Below are positions 1 through 5,505 of a stretch of 9,915 nt of DNA, in pieces (the stretch's first letter is position 1; each line of letters starts with the position of its first letter). The DNA comes from Limisphaerales bacterium (GTDB lineage: Bacteria > Verrucomicrobiota > Verrucomicrobiia > Limisphaerales > UBA11358), in assembly GCA_003455565.1 (NCBI GenBank), contig DMQW01000316.1, positions 1-9,915 of the forward strand, read 5' to 3'. Both the position numbers and the translations under genes were made by a program. The notes beneath the pieces are model-generated. The model worked only from the letters and a program-made list of their open reading frames with translations, did not search any database and was not told the DNA's origin.

Positions 1-28
1 GATGTTGGATGTTGGATGTTCGATGTTG
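1..28. repeat. Tandem heptamer repeat, four units of GATGTT(G/C)
   Basis: Four head-to-tail 7-nt units (GATGTTG, GATGTTG, GATGTTC, GATGTTG) open the window and may extend beyond its left edge. Because the unit is not a multiple of three, each copy places an ATG in a different frame, at bases 2, 9, 16 and 23. Only the ATG at 9 is in frame with the downstream nuclease gene. This looks like a short simple-sequence array upstream of the gene rather than coding sequence. Confidence 0.75.
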
Positions 29-41
29 TATTGTCCCCGTC

Positions 42-794
42 GTGAAACTGATTTCCTGGAATGTCAACGGCCTGCGCGCCGTGCTGAAGAAAAATTTTCT
101 GGAATTTCTCGACGCCGAGCAGCCCGACGTGCTGTGTTTGCAGGAAACCAAATGCACGCCCGACCAGGTCGAACAACTCTGGCCCGCGAGCTACACGACG
201 TTCTGGAACTGCGCGGAAAAGAAAGGCTACTCCGGCACGGCGATCTTCACCAAGACCCGGCCGATCAAAGTCATTCTCCACATTGACATCAGCGAACACG
301 ACCAGGAAGGCCGGGTGCTCACCGCCGAATACAAAGATTTTTTTCTGGTGAATGTTTACACGCCAAATTCCAAGCGCGAACTGGAGCGGCTGCCTTACCG
401 CCAGGTTTGGGACAAAGATTTTCTCGCCTACCTCAAAAAACTCGAAAAGAAAAAGCCCGTGATTTTCTGCGGCGACCTCAATGTGGCGCACACGGAAATT
501 GACCTGGCAAATCCGAAAGCCAACGTCCGCAACCACGGTTTCACGATTGAGGAGCGTAACGGTTTCACCGCGTTTGTGAACGCCGGTTTTGTGGACACGT
601 TCCGCGAATTTGAGAAGGGCGGGGGACATTACACTTGGTGGAGTCCGATGTCCGGCGCACGTTCGCGGAACGTCGGGTGGCGCATTGATTATTTTCTCAT
701 CTCGCAATCGCTGCGTCCGCGTTTGAAAAGGGCGTTCATCCGCGCCGCCGTGCCGGGCAGCGACCATTGCCCGGTTGGCGTCGAGCTTGATTAA
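42..794 (+). CDS. xth: Exodeoxyribonuclease III (AP endonuclease, EEP family)
   Basis: This is a 250-residue Mg2+-dependent enzyme of base-excision repair. The family cleaves 5' of abasic sites and removes nucleotides or blocking groups from 3' ends of duplex DNA in the cytoplasm. All hallmark motifs are visible with GTG at 42 as residue 1: SWNVNG (Asn7), LQETK (metal-binding Glu35), NVYTPN (about 104-109), GDLNVAH (Asp145, Asn147), the ARSRNVGWRIDYFL block and the terminal SDHCPV (Asp241, His242). Length is normal for the XthA/ExoA family. I chose GTG 42 because homologs start (M/V)KLISWNVNG. An in-frame ATG at 9 would add eleven residues encoded partly by the heptamer repeat. No clear Shine-Dalgarno sequence precedes either start. 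The gene is monocistronic as far as can be seen, with 240 bp of repeat-rich spacer after it. Confidence 0.95.
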   Translation: MKLISWNVNGLRAVLKKNFLEFLDAEQPDVLCLQETKCTPDQVEQLWPASYTTFWNCAEKKGYSGTAIFTKTRPIKVILHIDISEHDQEGRVLTAEYKDFFLVNVYTPNSKRELERLPYRQVWDKDFLAYLKKLEKKKPVIFCGDLNVAHTEIDLANPKANVRNHGFTIEERNGFTAFVNAGFVDTFREFEKGGGHYTWWSPMSGARSRNVGWRIDYFLISQSLRPRLKRAFIRAAVPGSDHCPVGVELD

Positions 795-806
795 TTGGGG
801 CGCCAT

Positions 807-926
807 CGGGCACTGCCACCGTTGGGAGTTCCGCCTTCAGGCGGTCAGGCTGATCGTTGACCCACAAGCCGCCTGAAGGCGGAACTCCAAACAAAAAAGA
901 CACCGTGCTTTCGGTGGTAGTGCCGG
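807..926. repeat. REPIN-like nested inverted repeat
   Basis: Two copies of GGAGTTCCGCCTTCAGGCGG face each other: direct at 825-844 and reverse-complemented at 869-888, with all 20 bases matching. With one mismatch the arms extend to 821-844 and 869-892. Each arm is itself a small hairpin (CCGCCT-TC-AGGCGG) preceded by GGAG. This is the layout of a REP sequence, a tetranucleotide GTAG/GGAG beside a palindrome, and two inverted REPs form a REPIN. A second inverted repeat of 15 bases (13/15 matching) encloses the pair at 807-821 and 912-926. REP elements are mobilised in trans by RAYT (Y1) transposases; none is in this window. The element lies between xth and the radical SAM gene and could also affect mRNA ends. 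Confidence 0.8.
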
Positions 927-947
927 GTTGCTCCCGTTGTGCCGGAA

Positions 948-979
948 GCTCGCGGAATTAACTGCTCGCAGAATTAACT
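948..979. repeat. Adjacent 16-bp tandem repeat upstream of the radical SAM gene
   Basis: GCTCGCGGAATTAACT (948-963) is followed with no spacer by GCTCGCAGAATTAACT (964-979), 15/16 identical. The pair ends 55 bp before the ATG at 1035. It could be a paired binding site for a regulator or simply a slippage duplication; the sequence does not decide. Confidence 0.7.
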
Positions 980-1034
980 TGTAAATCTTCCACCCGGACT
1001 TAAATTCAAAATAGTTGCTGCCCATTGTTTTTTA

Positions 1035-2507
1035 ATGAAAATACTTCTCGTCAGCCCTCGAACGCCGGACACGTTTTGGAGTTTCAAACACGCCATCCGC
1101 TTTGTTTCCCGCAAGGCTTCCATGGCGCCGCTGGGATTGTTGACGGTGGCCGCGATGCTGCCGCCGGAGTGGGAACTCAAATTGTCGGATTTGAACGTGG
1201 AACGGCTCAAGGACGAAGACCTGCGCTGGGCGGATTATGTTTTGCTGGGCGCAATGATTGTGCACAAAGATTCGGTGCGCGAAATCGTGGCGCGTTGCGC
1301 GGCCTTTGAAAAAACGGTCATTGCGGGCGGGCCATTGTTCACCACCGGCCACGAGGCATTCCCGGAAATCCAGCACTTCGTTCTCGGTGAGGCCGAGGAA
1401 GTGATGCCGCAGGTCGTGGCCGATATGCGGAGCGGACGGTTGCAGTCCATTTATCGTGCGCCGCATCGGCCGGACATCACCCACACGCCGATGCCGCGTT
1501 GGGATCTCATCAAATTTCGCTATTACGTCACGATGTCCGTGCAATTCTCGCGCGGCTGTCCGTTCGATTGCGAATTTTGCGACATCATCGTGATGAACGG
1601 GCGCGTGCCCCGCACAAAAACGCCGGCGCAGTTGATCGCCGAGCTGGACGCGCTGTGTCAACGCGGATGGAAGGACATGGTCTTCATCGTGGATGATAAT
1701 TTCATCGGCAACAAATCGCGGACAAAAGTGCTGTTGCACGCGCTGATTGAATGGCGGGCGCGCACGCGGACACACATCGGGTTTCTCACCGAGGCGTCGG
1801 TGAATCTCGCCGATGACCCGGAATTGTGCGCGCTGATGGTCGAGGCCGGGTTCAAGAAAGTTTTCGTCGGCATTGAAACGCCCTCGGTCGCGGCGCTGGG
1901 AGAATGTCACAAAGTCCAAAACCAGAACCGCGATCTGGTGGCCTCGGTGAAGACATTGCAACGTGCCGGACTGGAAGTCATGGGCGGATTCATCGTGGGC
2001 TTCGACAGCGACCAGAGCGACATCTTCAAGCGGCAGTTTGAATTCATCCAGCGCTCCGGCGTGGCGACGGCGATGGTGGGCTTGCTCACCGCGCTGCCGC
2101 AGACGCGCCTGTGGCAGCGGTTGAAAACCGAGGGACGCCTCGAAGCCGAAAGCTCCGGCAACAACACCGACGCCGCGCTGAACTTCAAACCCAAATTGAA
2201 CCGCGACTTTCTGCAATCCGGCTACCGCGAATTGGTGAAGAAACTTTACGAGCCGCGCAATTACTACCAGCGCATCCGGACCTTTCTCAAGAGCCATCGC
2301 CCGGCCGGTCCGCGCCGGCGGTTGTCGCGTGCCGACTTCATCGCGTTTCTGAAATCCTTCTGGGTGCTGGGCGTCTGGCACCGTGGACGCGTGGGCTATT
2401 GGCGGTTGTTTTGGGGCACGCTCATCCGGCGTCCGCGCCAGTTCCCGCACGCCATCGAACTGGCCATCCTCGGTTACCACTTCCGGCGCGTGGCAAAATC
2501 ACTTTGA
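1035..2507 (+). CDS. B12-binding domain radical SAM protein, DUF4070 type
   Basis: This 490-residue cytoplasmic enzyme probably uses S-adenosylmethionine, a [4Fe-4S] cluster and cobalamin. Residues 1 to about 140 form a B12-binding Rossmann region (MKILLVSPRTPDTFW, PLGLLTVAAMLP, AGGPLFTTG, FVLGEAEEVMPQ). The radical SAM core follows at about 165-370, with the cluster motif CPFDCEFC (Cys175, Cys179, Cys182) and GGFIVGFD. A DUF4070-like tail covers about 370-475 (LTALPQTRLWQRL, NFKPKLNRDFLQSGYRELVKKLYEP in two pieces). This architecture is shared with the hopanoid 2-methylase HpnP and many uncharacterised homologs, so methyl transfer to an unactivated carbon is plausible but the substrate is unknown. 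No Shine-Dalgarno sequence is evident; ATG 1035 fits the conserved MKILLV start. The gene stands alone, preceded by tandem and inverted repeats and facing the hemerythrin gene. Confidence 0.88.
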   Translation: MKILLVSPRTPDTFWSFKHAIRFVSRKASMAPLGLLTVAAMLPPEWELKLSDLNVERLKDEDLRWADYVLLGAMIVHKDSVREIVARCAAFEKTVIAGGPLFTTGHEAFPEIQHFVLGEAEEVMPQVVADMRSGRLQSIYRAPHRPDITHTPMPRWDLIKFRYYVTMSVQFSRGCPFDCEFCDIIVMNGRVPRTKTPAQLIAELDALCQRGWKDMVFIVDDNFIGNKSRTKVLLHALIEWRARTRTHIGFLTEASVNLADDPELCALMVEAGFKKVFVGIETPSVAALGECHKVQNQNRDLVASVKTLQRAGLEVMGGFIVGFDSDQSDIFKRQFEFIQRSGVATAMVGLLTALPQTRLWQRLKTEGRLEAESSGNNTDAALNFKPKLNRDFLQSGYRELVKKLYEPRNYYQRIRTFLKSHRPAGPRRRLSRADFIAFLKSFWVLGVWHRGRVGYWRLFWGTLIRRPRQFPHAIELAILGYHFRRVAKSL

Positions 2508-2519
2508 GCGCGTCTCTCT

Positions 2520-2587
2520 TTGTAGCGGCGGTCTGTGACCGCCGTGGAAATACATTGTTATTCGGCGCTCGCAAAGCGCCGTTACAA
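2520..2587. repeat. REPIN-like pair of inverted hairpins between convergent genes
   Basis: The left arm (2520-2544) is TTGTAG followed by hairpin CGGCGGTC-TGT-GACCGCCG. The right arm (2563-2587), read on the minus strand, is TTGTAA followed by CGGCGCTT-TGC-GAGCGCCG. The arms match at 20 of 25 positions. One difference swaps a stem pair from G-C to C-G, so pairing is kept. The left arm carries the GTAG tetranucleotide typical of REP elements. The element fills most of the 104-bp gap between the stop codons of the radical SAM and hemerythrin genes, where it could also act as a two-way transcript end; it lacks a clean T-tract. Confidence 0.75.
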
Positions 2588-2611
2588 TAGTTTGGCTGAA
2601 TTTTTAGCTGG

Positions 2612-3055
2612 CTACTTCACCGCGATGGCGCGGCGTTTGAGCCACGTCTCGCCGAGTTCGCTCAACGTCTTTGCCTTGAGGATGCGTTCCGCCATCGGGA
2701 ACACGATGCGTTCTTCCTTGTCAAAATGTTTGCGCGACGCCGTGACCGCACCCAGCAGAATCTTTTTGGCCGACTTGAGGTCGCGCGCCTGGTGAACTTT
2801 CGCCAGCTCGGCGTCAATCATCTCGTGCTCGTCATGAAATGTTTCCTTCTGGCCGATCTGGTCGAAGCAATGTTCCAGCGGCTCCATGAACAAGTCGTCC
2901 TCCGTCTTCGCGTGCGGCGCGAGGAGCGTCTCCACGACCGTCGTCAGCGATTTGACCTCCGCGAGCGTCCGTGTGCGCGGCAGCACGGCTTCGATGTGGT
3001 CGAACAAGTTGTGGAACACGGCGTGTTCCGCCCGCAAAACGTCGGTGATTTTCAT
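2612..3055 (-). CDS. Hemerythrin HHE cation-binding domain protein
   Basis: This 147-residue soluble four-helix protein probably binds a non-heme di-iron centre. The HHE pattern is visible: EHAVFHNLFDHIE near the start (His11, His15), LLAPHAKTEDDLFMEPLE, HDEHEMIDAEL, then RKHFDKEERIVFPMAE, which supply the His and Glu/Asp ligands. Family members store or sense O2, handle NO or iron, or act in stress responses; the exact role cannot be read here. I start at the ATG whose last base is 3055 (MKITDVLRAEH) because the hemerythrin fold begins there. The open frame continues 35 codons upstream, but those residues do not look like this family and overlap the end of the pectate lyase remnant. The gene is convergent with the radical SAM gene. 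Confidence 0.88.
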   Translation of the reverse strand: MKITDVLRAEHAVFHNLFDHIEAVLPRTRTLAEVKSLTTVVETLLAPHAKTEDDLFMEPLEHCFDQIGQKETFHDEHEMIDAELAKVHQARDLKSAKKILLGAVTASRKHFDKEERIVFPMAERILKAKTLSELGETWLKRRAIAVK

Positions 3056-3107
3056 GCGCTGAACGGATTCAACCACTTCTCGATTTGAAATACAACCCCG
3101 CACCCAA

Positions 3108-3653
3108 TTAAAGAAGGCTGACGCGATAGAACCGCTGCGGCACACCAGTGGGAATGGCATTTGTGATTATATAATTTCCCGTCAGGTCAAACTTGTTCGT
3201 CGCGATGCGCACCCACTGCGACGACGGGAGCGCGAGATTCGTCGTGGCAATCAGGTAATTCGTTCCGTTCGGCCAGCCGCTGCTGCCGGTGAAAACCAGG
3301 TTCGTTCCGGACTTCGCCACGCCCATCGTCGGTAACACATTGATGAAGCCATATTCAAACGCACCCAAATCCGGCGCCGCGCCAGCGAACGCAAATCCGA
3401 TGTTCGTGCCCGCGTCAATCAGGTCGCTGCTGCCGGCCAGTTGTGCGAAGGCGATGGCGGGCAGGTTGCCGTTCGTCTGGCGCGGTGCCATTAATTGCGA
3501 TTCGTCCAAGCTCAAAAAATCATTGGTGGCGACGGTGACGGGCAGGGTAAAAAAATTAAAGGTCACATCATTCGAGGTGCCCAAGTTGGAAACTTCTGTC
3601 CCACCTTTGTAGCCGAGGTTGTTCTTCATCACATGGCCGAAGCCATTTGCCAA
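3108..3653 (-). pseudogene. C-terminal remnant of a secreted PL9-like pectate lyase (right-handed beta-helix)
   Basis: About 181 codons remain open. The sequence resembles the last coils of secreted pectate lyases of the PL9/right-handed beta-helix type: HVMKNNLGYKGG, DFLSLDESQLMAPRQTNGNLP, SDLIDAGTNIGF and APDLGAFEYG. These enzymes cleave polygalacturonan by beta-elimination. A C-terminal module of about 70 residues follows, ending PQRFYRVSLL. There is no signal peptide and the catalytic beta-helix, normally several hundred residues, is missing. The only start is a TTG at 3651-3653 directly preceded by an in-frame TGA, with another TGA shortly upstream, and no homologous frame is visible beyond about 3655. 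I infer a 5'-deleted, probably unexpressed gene. It lies 52 bp upstream of the hemerythrin start on the same strand, and a large palindrome sits near the break. PL9 assignment is from motif recall, not a search. Confidence 0.7.
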
Positions 3654-3683
3654 TCACGCGAACACTCACCCCCCATGCAAGAC

Positions 3684-3759
3684 TGGTAGTGTCGAATTTG
3701 CCACCAGCACCGCGCCCCGTCCCCCACTCGCGGATCTGGTTTCAAATCCGACACCACCA
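3684..3759. repeat. Long imperfect palindrome, about 76 bp
   Basis: Bases 3684-3700 (TGGTAGTGTCGAATTTG) are the inverted counterpart of 3743-3759 (CAAATCCGACACCACCA), 15/17 matching. Pairing resumes after two mismatches (ACCAG with CTGGT) and again at CCGCG with CGCGG, giving about 25 pairable positions of 31 around a C-rich loop near 3715-3728. AATCACGCG occurs on both sides, at 3652-3660 and 3765-3773. The structure resembles a small non-autonomous palindromic element. It is not a tRNA despite the CCA end. Confidence 0.6.
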
Positions 3760-4099
3760 GGACAAATCACGCGCGAATGGGCGTCATAGGTTGGTGTTTA
3801 TCCTGACCGCGATTCTGGCCGCTGTCAGATATTAGCTGATTAAACAATGTTGAGGGCGACGGGGCAGCCAAGCTCCGCCCGGCTGCCCCGCCGCCGCTCC
3901 ACACTACCAGAGGCGAACAGCCTCATAACTAACGAACGCCAATAGAACCAGGCATTTTTGCACGTTTGCCAGCACTCGGCATTACGCACCCAATGCAACT
4001 TAACACTACTCACCGATTACTCGTGAACCAACTGCCATACCAAAATGCGCGCTTGTCCGTCGCGCTGTGTTGCAAAGGGAATAATGACGTTTTTACCCT
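3760..4099. other. Non-coding spacer between divergent secreted-protein genes
   Basis: No reading frame here has codon use or motifs I can support. A plus-strand frame ending at 3835 has a hydrophobic tail (VFILTAILAAV) but no credible start or continuation. The stretch holds one strong GC hairpin at 3861-3889. The rest looks like plain intergenic DNA, possibly including the decayed 5' part of the pectate lyase locus. Confidence 0.5.
3861..3889. other. GC-rich hairpin without T-tract
   Basis: GGGGCAGCC (3861-3869) pairs perfectly with GGCTGCCCC (3881-3889) across an 11-nt loop, and the flanking C3860-G3890 pair extends it to ten. No run of T follows on either strand, so it does not qualify as an ordinary intrinsic terminator. 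It may be another short interspersed palindrome. Confidence 0.5.
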
Positions 4100-4132
4100 C
4101 CCCCACGTTTTTGTGGGGTGGAGTTATTGGCG
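4100..4132 (+). promoter_or_regulatory. Conserved hairpin element, copy A, upstream of the pseudopilin gene
   Basis: The 22-bp core (4100-4121) starts CCCCCAC and ends GTGGGGTGG. CCCCAC (4101-4106) pairs with GTGGGG (4113-4118) over the loop GTTTTT. TTGGCG follows at 4127-4132. The core matches copy B at 5267-5288 in 18 of 22 positions, and the differences keep the stem paired. It ends 81 bp before the ATG at 4203. Location before two exported-protein genes suggests a shared control signal in DNA or leader RNA; its mechanism is unknown. Confidence 0.5.
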
Positions 4133-4202
4133 GGAAGAAGTATTGTTTTTATCGAAGCAACCACAGCCAGCGCAAGCTGCTGTTTAATGTCCCCGCGCGA
4201 TT

Positions 4203-5066
4203 ATGCAAAAAATGAATTCGAGATTACAAATCGAAATTGGTTCCGCGTCGCCCGCCGTCCGGCCGCGTCGCTGGGTAAAAGGTTTTACTTTGATTGAACT
4301 GCTGGTGGTCATTGCCATAATCGCAATTCTCGCGGCGATGTTATTGCCGGCTTTGGCACGCGCCAAGGAGCGAGCAAAGAGAATTCCGTGTGTAAATAAT
4401 CTTCGGCAAATCGGCATTGGGGTGATAATTTATGCCAGTGATAACAATGACTACGTGATTGAGGCGCGTTGGGACTCTACTGCCACTCCTCCCACTCCGT
4501 CCGGATCGGTGAAGGGCACCTATAATCAGCATGCAATAAACCAGCCGCAGGCGAGCCTTTCGAAAGATATTAATCTTGACCCAACGCAGACCAATACCGC
4601 GACGGTTTGGGCGTGTCCATCGCTTGGCATTGGCAGTGTGGCTTATAACCCCACAACACCTCCCCAGTGGAATATTGGTTATCAATATATGGGCGGCATT
4701 TATTGGTGGTATAACGTGGTCAACACAACTGGAATTTCCTCAAGCAGTCCAACGAAATTGAGCAATGCCAAACCTTCATGGGTGCTGGCAGCGGATTTGG
4801 TTTGCAAGAATCCGTTTTTAGGTTCGGGAAATCCGTGGGCGGACGTCACCAGCCCCCTTAAGCTGGTCGCCCATCAACGACCGAACGCACAATATCCGGA
4901 TGGGGCCAATCACTTGACCGTCGATGGTTCCGTTAACTGGATTAAAATGCAAAATCTGCTGCAAATTACAACCTTTGACACTGGCTCCAGGCTTTTCTAC
5001 TTCTATCAAGATGATTTAGGTAAGATCAATCCTGCGGACATTCCCCTCCTAAAGCCACAGCTTTAA
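4203..5066 (+). CDS. Type II secretion/type IV pilus-like pseudopilin (prepilin N-terminal methylation domain)
   Basis: This 287-residue exported protein has a class III prepilin leader. The basic leader (PRRWVKG) ends at Gly27, followed by FTLIELLVVIAIIAILAAMLLPALARAKE (in the sequence at about 28-56), the canonical N-methylated transmembrane helix with Glu32 at mature position 5. A prepilin peptidase (PilD/GspO type) would cut between Gly27 and Phe28. CVNNLRQIGIG and a C-terminal HLTVDGSVNW block match the large DUF1559-like/H-X-DG pseudopilin families that are strongly expanded in Verrucomicrobiota and Planctomycetota. The middle is globular and rich in Trp, Asn and Pro. Its partner is unknown and no secretion genes are adjacent, so it is probably one of many paralogous orphan pseudopilins. 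ATG 4203 and ATG 4212 are both possible starts; neither has a clear Shine-Dalgarno sequence. The conserved hairpin element lies upstream. Confidence 0.9.
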   Translation: MQKMNSRLQIEIGSASPAVRPRRWVKGFTLIELLVVIAIIAILAAMLLPALARAKERAKRIPCVNNLRQIGIGVIIYASDNNDYVIEARWDSTATPPTPSGSVKGTYNQHAINQPQASLSKDINLDPTQTNTATVWACPSLGIGSVAYNPTTPPQWNIGYQYMGGIYWWYNVVNTTGISSSSPTKLSNAKPSWVLAADLVCKNPFLGSGNPWADVTSPLKLVAHQRPNAQYPDGANHLTVDGSVNWIKMQNLLQITTFDTGSRLFYFYQDDLGKINPADIPLLKPQL

Positions 5067-5229
5067 TCTTTGCTACCGCTGTCATTACCTCCTAATGAAC
5101 CGCCCATGCGCATGAAATCCGTTCGACCACCTTTTCTGCTCCCAACCCGGGCGTGTGGCATCCAAGCTGAAAAACTTGCGGATTTTATGGTCAAGTTCCC
5201 ATCACTGCGTCTCACCGCTACCGCAGACA

Positions 5230-5258
5230 TTGTAGTAACCGGCGGCGTTAGAACGCCG
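5230..5258 (+). repeat. Solo REP-like palindrome
   Basis: TTGTAG (5230-5235) is followed by a hairpin in which CGGCGTT (5243-5249) pairs with AACGCCG (5252-5258). The GTAG tetranucleotide plus GC palindrome resembles the left arm of the element at 2520. No inverted partner is visible nearby, so it is a single REP rather than a REPIN. Confidence 0.5.
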
Positions 5259-5266
5259 ATTATGCG

Positions 5267-5302
5267 CCCCCGCAGTATTGTGGGGTGGTCGGATTTTTGG
5301 CG
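5267..5302 (+). promoter_or_regulatory. Conserved hairpin element, copy B, upstream of the PEP-CTERM gene
   Basis: The core at 5267-5288 starts CCCCCGCAG and ends TTGTGGGGTGG, and TTGGCG follows at 5297-5302. CCCC (5268-5271) pairs with GGGG (5282-5285), extended by a G-T wobble, C-G and A-T around the loop GTAT. Compared with copy A, an A-T pair becomes G-T and a G-T becomes A-T, so the fold is kept. Confidence 0.5.
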
Positions 5303-5400
5303 TGTGTTAGCATGATGATCATTGACTCCGGCTCTCTAAAAGCGACTGAATTGTTGTGGAGCCGATGCATTAAAATGAATATGAAATTCGGCCTTGATAC

Positions 5401-5422
5401 GCAACCCGGCTCGTTGGGTTGC
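5401..5422. other. Leader hairpin upstream of the PEP-CTERM gene
   Basis: GCAACCC (5401-5407) and GGGTTGC (5416-5422) form a perfect 7-bp stem around an 8-nt loop. It has no following T-run and lies about 85 bp before ATG 5506. It may be a leader-RNA structure; no function can be assigned. Confidence 0.4.
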
Positions 5423-5505
5423 TGTTTAAGCAGTTCCTGTGATTTGCGGTGAATTCTCAATCCCAAACCAACTCAACCTTAAACCCTGACAACTCCACTA
5501 TGCAT

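Larger units (their letters stand above)
5067..5505. other. Intergenic region and leader upstream of the PEP-CTERM gene
   Basis: No supported gene lies here; the short frames lack family features. The stretch contains a solo REP-like hairpin (5230-5258), copy B of the conserved hairpin element (5267-5302) and an inverted repeat (5401-5422). The last copy-B base is more than 200 bp from the preferred start at 5506, so a long 5' leader is possible. Confidence 0.5.

Noticed and set aside
979..1006. Sigma70-like promoter TTGTAA-N16-TAAATT before the radical SAM gene
   Set aside because: Each box matches only four of six consensus bases and promoter consensus is uncertain in this phylum, so it is not distinguishable from chance.
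1032..2480. Long minus-strand open frame of about 480 codons
   Set aside because: It lies antisense to the radical SAM gene, whose motifs are complete. The antisense protein is His/Arg/Gln-rich with no recognisable domain, as expected for a shadow of a GC-biased gene.
3056..3160. N-terminal extension of the hemerythrin protein by 35 codons
   Set aside because: The added residues have no hemerythrin similarity and overlap the antiparallel-free end of the lyase remnant; MKITDVLRAEH is the natural family start.
3687..3759. Possible tRNA: TTCAAATCC followed by a 3' CCA
   Set aside because: The T-stem does not pair around TTCAAAT, there is no plausible D-arm or anticodon arm, and the whole stretch folds better as one long palindrome.
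3647..3835. Plus-strand frame of 62 codons with hydrophobic tail VFILTAILAAV
   Set aside because: The hydrophobic part is at the C-terminus, the frame crosses the palindrome, and no family signature is present.
3966..4187. Plus-strand frame of 73 codons before the pseudopilin gene
   Set aside because: No recognisable motif, and it runs through the conserved hairpin element, which reads better as a non-coding control region.
5297..5312. Sigma54-like promoter TTGGC...TTAGCA downstream of hairpin copy B
   Set aside because: The GG to GC spacing is 9, not the required 10, and copy A has no GC at the matching place.
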